A DNA stretch of 7,087 nt, taken from assembly GCA_902472225.1 (NCBI GenBank), contig CABRNB010000126.1, positions 1 through 7,087 of the forward strand, given 5' to 3'. The notes beneath the pieces are model-generated. The model saw only the letters and a list, made by a program, of their open reading frames with translations, searched no databases and was not told the DNA's origin. The stretch is from Caccousia sp900752115. GTDB taxonomy: Bacteria; Bacillota; Clostridia; Oscillospirales; Acutalibacteraceae. Position numbers and translations under genes: made by a program. How positions within the stretch are numbered: position 1 is the stretch's first letter; each line of letters starts with the position of its first letter. This document shows positions 1 through 5,399 of this stretch, piece by piece.

Positions 1-25
1 TCTGAAACTTCTGACTCAAACATAC

Positions 26-68
26 AAAAGGGCCGCCGTACCGGCGAAAGCGGTACGGCGGCCCTTTT
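26..68 (-). terminator. Rho-independent terminator after fructokinase (bidirectional)
   Basis: A perfect 14-bp inverted repeat (30-43 with 51-64) encloses a 7-nt loop. On the minus strand the hairpin is followed by a short T run (the complement of the A run at 26-29), and on the plus strand by TTTT at 65-68, so it can stop transcription both ways. It lies 15 bases past the fructokinase stop codon and is the natural end of the dehydrogenase-fructokinase unit. It may also end a plus-strand gene lying left of the window. Bases 1-25 show nothing else. Confidence 0.92.
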
Positions 69-82
69 CGATCAAGAGACGC

Positions 83-1066
83 TTATTTCTGAAGCAGCGG
101 AACGGTTCTGCGGCATTCCTCAATCTCTGCCTCCGTCGGCAGAGCAGGAATGGAACCCTTGCGCGTGGTGGTGAGGCTGCCGGCGGCATTGCCGTAGGAC
201 AGGATATCCTCCAGTTCCCCGCGGGCCATGGAGCGAATGCTGTCAAGCGGCTTTCCGGCCAGACGGTGCAGCACCGCGCCGAAGAACGAGTCGCCCGCGC
301 CGTTGGTGTCGATCGTTTTCACGTCGAAGGTCGGCTGACAGCCCGTTATCCCGCCGAGACGGTAAAACGCGCCCTTCGCCCCCAGCGAAACAAGAATCAG
401 GGACGGCCCCTTTTCCGCAAGGATGGAGGATCCCTTTTCCAGATCGGCCGTTCCGCTGAGAAGCTCAAGCTCCTCCTCGGACACCTTGACAATATCCGCA
501 AGGGCAAGGCCGCGCAGCATCTGCTCCTTCGCGTTCTCCACGCTGTCCCAGAGCGGCGGGCGGAAGTTCGGATCGTAGCTGATAATTTTTCCGAGGCTCT
601 TCGCATATTCCGCCGTCTTCAGCGTGGCGGTGCGGGAGGGCTCGTCTGTGAGCGAGACGGCGCCGAAATGCAGAATGCTGCTCTGCTCCACAATATCGCG
701 GCGCACCTCGGAGAAATCGAGCATCACGTCCGCGCCCGGCTTGCGGTAGAAGCTGAACGAGCGATCACCGTGCTCGTCGAGCTGGACGAAGGCGAGCGTC
801 GTGTGAACCTGCTCGTCGGCCAGCAGGCCCTCCGTTGAGATGCCGAGACCGTCAAGCGTCGCGCGCAGGAAGGAGCCGAACGCATCCTTTCCCACCTTGC
901 CGAGAAAGGCAGTACGGTTGCCGAGCTTCGTGGCCGCGGCAAGCACATTGGCCGGCGCGCCGCCGGGAATACGGGCAAACAGCATGTCGCCGCGCTCCGT
1001 CTGTCCTGCCGGGGTGAAGTCAATCAGCAGCTCACCGATTGCAGTGATATCATACATCCTCTTCAT
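83..1066 (-). CDS. Fructokinase, PfkB/ribokinase family
   Basis: ATP-dependent sugar kinase of 327 residues, a normal length for the family, predicted to phosphorylate fructose to fructose-6-phosphate in the cytoplasm. Visible family marks are the N-terminal GELLIDF strand (11-17), the first PfkB signature around GGAPANV (35-41), DPNFRPPLW (165-173, typical of bacterial fructokinases), and the second signature DTNGAGDSF (253-261) with catalytic Asp259 and its anion-hole glycines. The C-terminal TTTRKGSIPALP stretch (299-310) is also characteristic of ScrK-type fructokinases. Start: ATG 1066 has GGGAAAGG four bases upstream, which is short; an in-frame ATG at 1057 is the alternative, with GAAGAGG directly abutting it. 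It lies 137 bp behind a polyol dehydrogenase on the same strand, which fits removal of the fructose made by that enzyme. It has its own promoter (1122-1151) and leader hairpin. Family assignment is secure; exact sugar specificity is inferred. Confidence 0.93.
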   Translation of the reverse strand: MKRMYDITAIGELLIDFTPAGQTERGDMLFARIPGGAPANVLAAATKLGNRTAFLGKVGKDAFGSFLRATLDGLGISTEGLLADEQVHTTLAFVQLDEHGDRSFSFYRKPGADVMLDFSEVRRDIVEQSSILHFGAVSLTDEPSRTATLKTAEYAKSLGKIISYDPNFRPPLWDSVENAKEQMLRGLALADIVKVSEEELELLSGTADLEKGSSILAEKGPSLILVSLGAKGAFYRLGGITGCQPTFDVKTIDTNGAGDSFFGAVLHRLAGKPLDSIRSMARGELEDILSYGNAAGSLTTTRKGSIPALPTEAEIEECRRTVPLLQK

Positions 1067-1076
1067 CCATCCTTTC

Positions 1077-1104
1077 CCGCCCGCTCTGACCGGAGCCCGG
1101 GCGG
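1077..1104 (-). promoter_or_regulatory. Leader hairpin abutting the fructokinase RBS
   Basis: CCGCCCG (1077-1083) pairs perfectly with CGGGCGG (1098-1104), and an inner CTC/GAG helix (1084-1086 with 1093-1095) extends the stem. In the fructokinase transcript the 3' arm runs directly into, and shares two bases with, the purine-rich Shine-Dalgarno stretch (1071-1078). It could therefore modulate ribosome access or stabilise the 5' end. On the plus strand the hairpin is followed by a T-rich run (1105-1116) that resembles a terminator, but no plus-strand gene ends here. Confidence 0.5.
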
Positions 1105-1121
1105 TTCTTTCTTTCTCCCCT

Positions 1122-1151
1122 ATTGTACCGCCCTCCCGCCGCTTCTGTCAA
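1122..1151 (-). promoter_or_regulatory. Sigma-A promoter of the fructokinase gene
   Basis: Read on the minus strand, a perfect TTGACA -35 (1146-1151) is followed after 18 bp by TACAAT (1122-1127), one mismatch from the consensus -10. The predicted start point is near 1115, giving a leader of about 50 nt. The promoter lies between the dehydrogenase and fructokinase genes. No hairpin terminator was seen after the dehydrogenase, so read-through is also possible. An 8-bp palindrome, AACCGGTT (1150-1157), overlaps the first bases of the -35. Confidence 0.75.
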
Positions 1152-1203
1152 CCGGTTTCATATGTTTCTGTGCCGCCCAAATCCGCGGCAGCGCGGCCCG
1201 GCG

Positions 1204-2265
1204 TCAGCCCTCCGTTTTTCCTCCGATCCGGATGACGGACTTCACAATATTCGCCTTATCGCTGACGCTGCGATCCATGGCGTTCTGAATATCATCGAAC
1301 TCAAAGAAGTTTGTCACAATGCCGGACAGGTTGATGGCTCCGCTTGCGACGGCCTCAATCGCCATCGGATAAATGTGACGGTAACGGAAAACGGTCTTGA
1401 ACGTCAGTTCCTTGTCGAGGGCAAGGCTCATCGGAAGCGTGACCTCCCCCGTCTTCGTGTAGCCGACAAAGACAATCACCGCCCCCTTCTTCGCGAGCTC
1501 CACTGCCTGCCGGGAGGTCGCCTGCGTGCCCGCCGTCTCCACAATCACGTCGGCCCCCATGCCGCCTGTGAGCGAGAGCACCGCCTGCACCGCGTCCTCC
1601 TGCGCGCTGTTGACGGTCTGCCACGCGCCCAGCTCACGCGCCTTTTCCAGACGCTTTTCCATCACATCCGTTACGATAATCCGCGTTACGCCTCTCGCGC
1701 GCAGGGCCAGCAGCGTCACCAGCCCGATGCAGCCGGAGCCGAGCACGACCGCCGTCTGCCCAGGCCCCGCCTCCGCCTGATTCGCCGCATGAAAGCCGAC
1801 GGCAAGAGGCTCGATGAGCGCGCCCTCAAGCGTGCTCACATTTTCCGGCAGCGGGAAGCAGAGCGCCGCCTCGTGCGCCGCGTATTCCTGGAACACGCCG
1901 TCCACCGGCGGCGTCGCGAAAAACACCACGTCCGGGCAGAGATTGTACCGCCCCGTGCGGCAGAACTCGCAATGCCCGCACGTTTTGCCCGGCTCGAGCG
2001 CTACACGGTCCCCGGGTTTGACGTTCGTCACGTTTTTCCCGACTTCCACAACGACGCCTCCCGCCTCATGACCCAGCACAAACGGCGGCTTGACCACATA
2101 GTTGCCGATCGCGCCTGATTCATAATAATGCAGATCGCTGCCGCACACACCGACATATTCGATCCGAATCAGCGCCTCGTCATCCTTTGGCTTCGGAATC
2201 GGACGCTCTTCAAACGCCATCTGTCCAATTCCCGTCATGACGGCCGTCTTCATCATGCCTTCCAT
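1204..2265 (-). CDS. Zinc-dependent polyol (sorbitol/L-iditol-type) dehydrogenase
   Basis: Medium-chain NAD-dependent dehydrogenase of 353 residues, most like the sorbitol/xylitol dehydrogenase branch; predicted to oxidise sorbitol to fructose in the cytoplasm. Visible are the catalytic zinc ligands Cys41, His66-Glu67 in LGHEAGG and Glu152 in ALIEPLAVG. Four structural-zinc cysteines (96, 99, 102, 110) are present. The Rossmann motif LGSGCIG (175-181) is followed by a strand ending in Asp200, which favours NAD over NADP. HYYESGAIGN (46-55), FFATPPVDG (115-123) and VFRYRHIYP (292-300) are close to mammalian sorbitol dehydrogenase. Start: an ATG 99 bp further upstream (2364) is in frame, but AAAAGGAG at 2276-2283 sits 10 bases before ATG 2265 and nothing comparable precedes 2364, so the shorter protein is chosen. 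The fructokinase gene downstream supports a fructose product. Xylitol or another polyol remains possible. Confidence 0.9.
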   Translation of the reverse strand: MEGMMKTAVMTGIGQMAFEERPIPKPKDDEALIRIEYVGVCGSDLHYYESGAIGNYVVKPPFVLGHEAGGVVVEVGKNVTNVKPGDRVALEPGKTCGHCEFCRTGRYNLCPDVVFFATPPVDGVFQEYAAHEAALCFPLPENVSTLEGALIEPLAVGFHAANQAEAGPGQTAVVLGSGCIGLVTLLALRARGVTRIIVTDVMEKRLEKARELGAWQTVNSAQEDAVQAVLSLTGGMGADVIVETAGTQATSRQAVELAKKGAVIVFVGYTKTGEVTLPMSLALDKELTFKTVFRYRHIYPMAIEAVASGAINLSGIVTNFFEFDDIQNAMDRSVSDKANIVKSVIRIGGKTEG

Positions 2266-2275
2266 ACACTGCACA

Positions 2276-2283
2276 CTCCTTTT
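2276..2283 (-). promoter_or_regulatory. RBS that decides the dehydrogenase start
   Basis: AAAAGGAG on the minus strand, ten bases before ATG 2265. It favours a protein beginning MEGMMKTAV over the longer in-frame reading from 2364, whose extra 33 residues look unlike the conserved start of this enzyme family. Confidence 0.75.
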
Positions 2284-2354
2284 CTGTTCTTGAAATCCGG
2301 GACTGCGGGCTCCGACCGCGGTTTTCCGCCTGTCCTGCCGGATGCCCGTCTGAA

Positions 2355-2381
2355 ATGAAACCACTTTTATAAAACTACTTT
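2355..2381 (-). repeat. Two 13-bp direct repeats, candidate operator of the dehydrogenase gene
   Basis: On the plus strand, 2355-2367 and 2369-2381 both read ATRAAACYACTTT, differing at only two positions and offset by 14 bp. They sit in an AT-rich patch immediately downstream of the predicted transcription start (about 2385) of the dehydrogenase. An inverted pair AACTA (2373-2377) / TAGTT (2385-2389) overlaps the second copy. The position fits a repressor site acting as a roadblock. No regulator gene is in the window, so the binding family cannot be named. Confidence 0.45.
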
Positions 2382-2391
2382 AATTAGTTGC

Positions 2392-2420
2392 ATCATAGAT
2401 CACTTCCTCCCCGTTGTCAA
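2392..2420 (-). promoter_or_regulatory. Sigma-A promoter of the dehydrogenase gene
   Basis: Minus-strand TTGACA (2415-2420), a 17-bp spacer and TATGAT (2392-2397): a near-perfect promoter in an AT-rich island. The predicted start is near 2385, leaving a leader of about 120 nt. The strength of the core elements suggests that control comes from a repressor rather than from a weak promoter. It is divergent from the ATPase promoter, with the two -35 elements about 63 bp apart. In the spacer between them only a short ACAAATTGT near-palindrome (about 2447-2455) was seen. Confidence 0.82.
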
Positions 2421-2482
2421 GAGGGCGGCGGAGAAAAGCGATTGAACAAATTGTAAATTCCCGGCACGGAACAGCTCGAAAC

Positions 2483-2512
2483 TTGACAGCACGGCGCGGC
2501 GCGGGGTAGAAT
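2483..2512 (+). promoter_or_regulatory. Sigma-A promoter of the AAA+ ATPase gene
   Basis: TTGACA (2483-2488), an 18-bp very GC-rich spacer and TAGAAT (2507-2512). The expected start is near 2519, giving a leader of about 43 nt ending in the purine-rich RBS GGAAGGAAGGA (2546-2556), five bases before ATG 2562. This is the only clear plus-strand promoter before the lipoprotein gene. Confidence 0.75.
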
Positions 2513-2535
2513 AAAGCTGTATCATGCGCCGCGCC
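2493..2535. repeat. Perfect 10-bp inverted repeat bracketing the -10 and start site
   Basis: The left arm GGCGCGGCGC (2493-2502) lies in the promoter spacer. Its exact reverse complement (2526-2535) lies just past the predicted start point, with 23 bp between the arms. The left arm is upstream of the start, so it is not transcribed and cannot form an RNA hairpin from this promoter. A DNA-level role, such as a two-site operator, fits better. The arm centres are 33 bp apart, about three helical turns. Confidence 0.45.
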
Positions 2536-2561
2536 ACACAGCGGCGGAAGGAAGGATTTTC

Positions 2562-3797
2562 ATGATCGGAAAACGAACAGAGGCGGCCATGAAGATGGCT
2601 TCTCTCTCGATTTACAAGGGCATTTTAAACCGGACGGTTCCCGGAGCGCTCTACCGGCTGCTGTGGGCTTCCGACGCCCAGGCGTTTCTGCGCTTCTGGG
2701 GCGAACTTTTCGCGGCTCTGTGCGAGCGCGGCTACGAGGAAAACCTGACGGGCTGTCTGACGGAGGCGGCCCTGTATGACGAAAACGCCTTCTCCCTGGC
2801 CGCGGCGGGCGGCAAGACCATCCCCCCCGCCATGCGAGGCGCCGCGGGACGCGATCTGCGGGTCATTCTGGAGCTCGGCGCGCTGACGGCGGAGGACCTT
2901 CTCACGGACGCGCCCGAGGGAGCCGACTCCCTTTCCCTGCCGTCCTGGGGCGCGGGACAGCCGATCGAGCAGCTGCGCGGCGAGGGCAGCCTTGCGGACC
3001 GGCTCGAGCAGTATTACCGCGACAACGGCTGCGGCATGTACGCGCGCTACCGCGCCTTCATCTGGAGAGATCACGCAATCCATCCCGTGGAGCATCCCGA
3101 TCCGACGACGCTCCGCGATCTCAAGGGCTACGAGCTGCAGCGGCGCACCGCCATCGACAACACCGTTTCGTTCCTGGTCGGCCTGCCGGCGAACAACTGC
3201 CTGCTCTACGGCGATCGCGGCACGGGCAAATCCTCCACCGTCAAGGCAATCCTCAACGAGTATTACACACGCGGCCTGCGCGTCATTGAGATGCCCAAGG
3301 AAAGCCTGATGGACTTCCCCCGCCTTGTCGACGAGATTGCCGCCCTGCCGATGCGGTTCCTCATCTTCATCGACGATTTGTCGTTCTCCAACCAGGACGA
3401 CACCTACGCGGCGCTCAAGGCAGTGCTCGAGGGCGGTCTTGCCGCGCGTCCGGAAAACGCGCTGATCTACGCGACCTCAAACCGCCGCCACCTGATCCGC
3501 GAAACCTTCTCCGACCGCGAGGGCGATGAGGTCCACAAGGGCGACACCATCCAGGAGAGCCTGTCGCTGGCCGACCGCTTCGGCCTGGCCATCCATTTCT
3601 CCTCGCCCGACAAGTGGCGCTACCTTGAAATTGTCCGCCAGCTCGCCATCCAGCGCGGCCTGGAGGATCATCTGGAGGAGCTGGATCTGCTGGCAGAGCG
3701 CTGGGCAACGGAGCGCGGCGGCCGATCCCCGCGGTGCGCCCGCCAGTTTATTGACGACGCGGAAGCCAAAGTCCGGCGCGGCGAGCCGCTGCGCTGA
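2562..3797 (+). CDS. AAA+ ATPase of the COG2607/DUF815 family
   Basis: A 411-residue cytoplasmic P-loop ATPase. The C-terminal half carries the AAA+ core: Walker A GDRGTGKS (217-224), Walker B FLIFIDD (266-272), a sensor-1-like Asn307 in YATSNRRH (303-310), an Arg in LADRFG (336-341), and a C-terminal RSPRCARQF stretch (388-396) where a sensor-2 region would lie. The segment GDTIQESLSLADRFGL (327-342) and the flanking DREGD are hallmarks, as I recall them, of the DUF815 family, whose biological role is unsettled. The roughly 190-residue N-terminal part is alpha-helical in appearance with no motif I recognise. Start ATG 2562 is backed by AAGGA five bases upstream; in-frame ATGs at 2589 and 2595 have poorer context. 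It is transcribed divergently from the polyol genes and followed by a lipoprotein gene after 138 bp. Family confidence is high; function is unknown. Confidence 0.88.
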   Translation: MIGKRTEAAMKMASLSIYKGILNRTVPGALYRLLWASDAQAFLRFWGELFAALCERGYEENLTGCLTEAALYDENAFSLAAAGGKTIPPAMRGAAGRDLRVILELGALTAEDLLTDAPEGADSLSLPSWGAGQPIEQLRGEGSLADRLEQYYRDNGCGMYARYRAFIWRDHAIHPVEHPDPTTLRDLKGYELQRRTAIDNTVSFLVGLPANNCLLYGDRGTGKSSTVKAILNEYYTRGLRVIEMPKESLMDFPRLVDEIAALPMRFLIFIDDLSFSNQDDTYAALKAVLEGGLAARPENALIYATSNRRHLIRETFSDREGDEVHKGDTIQESLSLADRFGLAIHFSSPDKWRYLEIVRQLAIQRGLEDHLEELDLLAERWATERGGRSPRCARQFIDDAEAKVRRGEPLR

Positions 3798-3935
3798 GCT
3801 CTCCGCTCACACGAACTTATCACAGGAGGACGCGCCCGCCGCGGTCCGTCCCCCTGTCAGCACGGATGTATGCGATGCCGCGCGCGGTCCTGACGGCCGG
3901 AGCGCGGCGCTGTCTTTGAGAAGAAACGGGAGGCG
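3798..3935. other. Gene-free spacer between ATPase and lipoprotein genes
   Basis: No convincing promoter or hairpin with a T run was seen here. It holds a 10-bp palindrome CCGCGCGCGG (near 3874-3884) and an AGGAGG (about 3825-3830) with no usable start codon after it. The lipoprotein may therefore be read through from the ATPase promoter, or may use a promoter that does not resemble the sigma-A consensus. Confidence 0.4.
3928..3933 (+). promoter_or_regulatory. RBS of the lipoprotein gene with ambiguous start
   Basis: GGGAGG lies two bases before ATG 3936, which is too close for good initiation, and eight bases before TTG 3942, which is well spaced. The TTG start would remove only Met-Gln and leave the signal peptide intact. 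Confidence 0.5.
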
Positions 3936-5162
3936 ATGCAATTGCGCAAGACTACCTTCACACGATTTCACCGGGGAATTTCCCTGCTCTGCGTTCTGGC
4001 CCTCATGGTGGGAACGCTTTTTGCGGGCTGCGGCCCGTCCAACGATGTGACCTCCGGCGTGGGTACCACGGATTTCCCCGTGACCGTCAACGAGGTAACC
4101 ATCAGCCAGAAACCGGAGGGCGTGGCCGTCCTCTCGGCGAACCTTGCCGACGTGATTCTTGCCCTCAACTATGAAGCGGTGCTCAAGGTGCGCACCGCCG
4201 ACTGCACGCAGAGCGATCTCGAGGTGCTGCCGGTTGTCGACGCACAGGACTACGGCGCCATGAGCGCGGCCGGCGCAACGCTCGCCTTTGTGGACGAGCT
4301 TCCCGGAGAAGACGAGGTAAACGCCGCCGCCTCCGCCGGTGTGACGCTGCTGGCCATCGAACCCGCCACGTCCCGCGAGGACCTTCAGCGGCTGTATTCG
4401 CAGGTCGGCGCGGCGCTGCAGGGCGGCGTAACCGGCTACGAAAAGGGCCAGAAAACAGCAAAGAACGTATTCATCACCATTGACGACATCCAGCGCGTCA
4501 TTCCTGATTCCGACACCCCGAAGGTGGCCTGCTACCTGACGGACGCCGCGGGCCACGGCGTTACGGGCGATCAGTTCCACAGCATCCTGTTTGACAGCGC
4601 CGGATTGACGAACGCCGCCACAGACTGCACAAACGGCGACTTCCCGCTGGAGAACCTGAAGCTGGCCAATCCCTCCTTTATCTTCTGCCCCACCGGCGTG
4701 AAAGCCCAGCTGGAGCAGACGGAGGGCTACAAGGATCTGACCGCCGTGCAGGAAGGCCGCGTGTATGAAATGGATCCGACCTGGATGACCTGCCAGGGAC
4801 GCGGCCTGATTCAGGCTGTCTCCTTTATGGCCGGCACCGTATACCCGGAGCTGCTGGAGGATACGGGAGACGGCACGGAAACCTCCTCGGACGACTCCTC
4901 CTCCGCCTCCTCGACGCCGGACGGCGCGCCCACGAGCGAGCTGAAAATCGGCGATGAGGGCGACGACGTGCTCCGCCTGCAAAACCGCCTGCAGGAGCTC
5001 GGTTACCTCTTCGTACAGCCGACGGGCCTCTTTGCCGAGGGAACGGAGCAGAGCGTCAAGGATTTCCAGCTGCTCAACGGAATGGTGGTCACGGGCGTGG
5101 CAGATGAAGCGACCCTCACCCTTCTCTTCTCCGACGAAGCCGTACCGCGCACCTCGAACTGA
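3936..5162 (+). CDS. Lipoprotein: BtuF/FhuD-like binding domain fused to a peptidoglycan-binding domain
   Basis: A 408-residue exported lipoprotein. A basic N-terminus and hydrophobic stretch (about 15-30) end in LFAGC, with Cys32 the likely lipidated residue; Phe at -3 is less usual. Residues about 50-307 resemble the two-lobed substrate-binding proteins for iron-siderophores or vitamin B12: VAVLSANLADVILALNYE (63-80), a segment proposing where 'it' is located with GVTLLAIEP (135-143), and GRVYEMDP (274-281) ahead of a final helix ending near YPELL. A Ser/Thr/Asp-rich linker (about 309-335) leads to a PG_binding_1 domain (336-397) with GDEGDDVLRLQNRLQELGY and a following GLFAEGTEQSVKDFQ. So the protein could be anchored to both membrane and wall. 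No permease or transport ATPase is adjacent, so an uptake role is unproven. Start: GGGAGG (3928-3933) is only two bases before ATG 3936 but eight before an in-frame TTG at 3942, which may be the real start. Confidence 0.85.
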   Translation: MQLRKTTFTRFHRGISLLCVLALMVGTLFAGCGPSNDVTSGVGTTDFPVTVNEVTISQKPEGVAVLSANLADVILALNYEAVLKVRTADCTQSDLEVLPVVDAQDYGAMSAAGATLAFVDELPGEDEVNAAASAGVTLLAIEPATSREDLQRLYSQVGAALQGGVTGYEKGQKTAKNVFITIDDIQRVIPDSDTPKVACYLTDAAGHGVTGDQFHSILFDSAGLTNAATDCTNGDFPLENLKLANPSFIFCPTGVKAQLEQTEGYKDLTAVQEGRVYEMDPTWMTCQGRGLIQAVSFMAGTVYPELLEDTGDGTETSSDDSSSASSTPDGAPTSELKIGDEGDDVLRLQNRLQELGYLFVQPTGLFAEGTEQSVKDFQLLNGMVVTGVADEATLTLLFSDEAVPRTSN

Positions 5163-5179
5163 CGCTTTTGCAGCTGCGC

Positions 5180-5261
5180 GGCGGCGATTGCCGTCCGTCT
5201 CCCGCAGGCTTGGGGCGGGAATTTGCAGCTGTTTCCCGCAAACCGGACGGGGCTTGCCGCC
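5180..5261 (+). ncRNA. Candidate structured RNA element between lipoprotein and MATE genes
   Basis: A nested fold starts 17 bases past the lipoprotein stop. GGCGGC (5180-5185) pairs with GCCGCC (5256-5261), and CCGTCCG (5191-5197) with CGGACGG (5244-5250). Inside, GCGGGA(A) at 5215-5221 can pair either backwards with TCCCGC (5200-5205) or forwards with TTCCCGC (5233-5239), two mutually exclusive helices. There is no T run, so a simple terminator is unlikely. I do not recognise a known riboswitch class. High GC makes chance pairing easier, so this stays a candidate. Confidence 0.35.
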
Positions 5262-5300
5262 TTCCGTAAGCGGATCACAGAATGATGAAAAACAAACTGA

Positions 5301-5336
5301 CAGCGCCCTCCCCTGCGCAGGCGGGGGAGGGCGCTG
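5301..5336 (+). other. Perfect 13-bp hairpin in the MATE leader
   Basis: CAGCGCCCTCCCC (5301-5313) and its exact complement (5324-5336) enclose a 10-nt loop. On the plus strand the sequence after the stem is AAGCTTGTCG, without a T run. On the minus strand the stem is followed by a T-rich stretch after four bases (complement of the A-rich 5287-5296). It could be an imperfect terminator between the lipoprotein and MATE genes, a terminator for antisense transcription, or a leader structure. The sequence alone does not decide. Confidence 0.5.
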
Positions 5337-5351
5337 AAGCTTGTCGAAAAA

Positions 5352-5399
5352 GGGAAGCTGCATGGAATCGGAAGCTTTCGGGAAAGGGTGCATGGAATG
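5352..5399 (+). repeat. Duplicated RBS/start segment ahead of the MATE gene
   Basis: TGCATGGAAT occurs exactly at 5359-5368 and 5389-5398, 30 bp apart, each preceded by a GGGAA purine run (5352-5356 and 5380-5384). GAAGCT also recurs at 5336, 5354 and 5371. The pattern looks like a short tandem duplication of the translation initiation region. The second copy supplies the RBS of the MATE gene, and the first creates the upstream ORF. Confidence 0.55.

Noticed and set aside
266..838. 190-codon plus-strand frame opposite the fructokinase
   Set aside because: Antisense shadow of a gene with both PfkB signatures; no RBS or motif of its own.
1144..1162. Catabolite-repression (cre) site at the fructokinase promoter
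   Set aside because: One half of the pattern fits, but several positions of the cre consensus are mismatched; kept only as a generic palindrome.
1123..2118. 331-codon plus-strand frame opposite the dehydrogenase
   Set aside because: Antisense shadow of a gene with all catalytic zinc ligands; the product is rich in Arg and His without motifs.
2266..2364. 33-residue N-terminal extension of the dehydrogenase
   Set aside because: No RBS before ATG 2364 and no family-like sequence, whereas AAAAGGAG supports ATG 2265. The region is the leader of the gene.
3866..3919. Short frame starting at ATG 3866 ahead of the lipoprotein
   Set aside because: Seventeen codons without an RBS and with random-looking composition.
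5254..5283. TTGCCG - 18 bp - CAGAAT as a promoter for the MATE gene
   Set aside because: Only four of six matches in each hexamer, and it overlaps the nested fold; too weak to list as a feature.
5180..5340. Known riboswitch (for example a guanidine class) ahead of the MATE gene
   Set aside because: An ACGG occurs, but inside a stem rather than in a conserved loop, and no other class-defining motif was recognised. Reported only as an unassigned structure.
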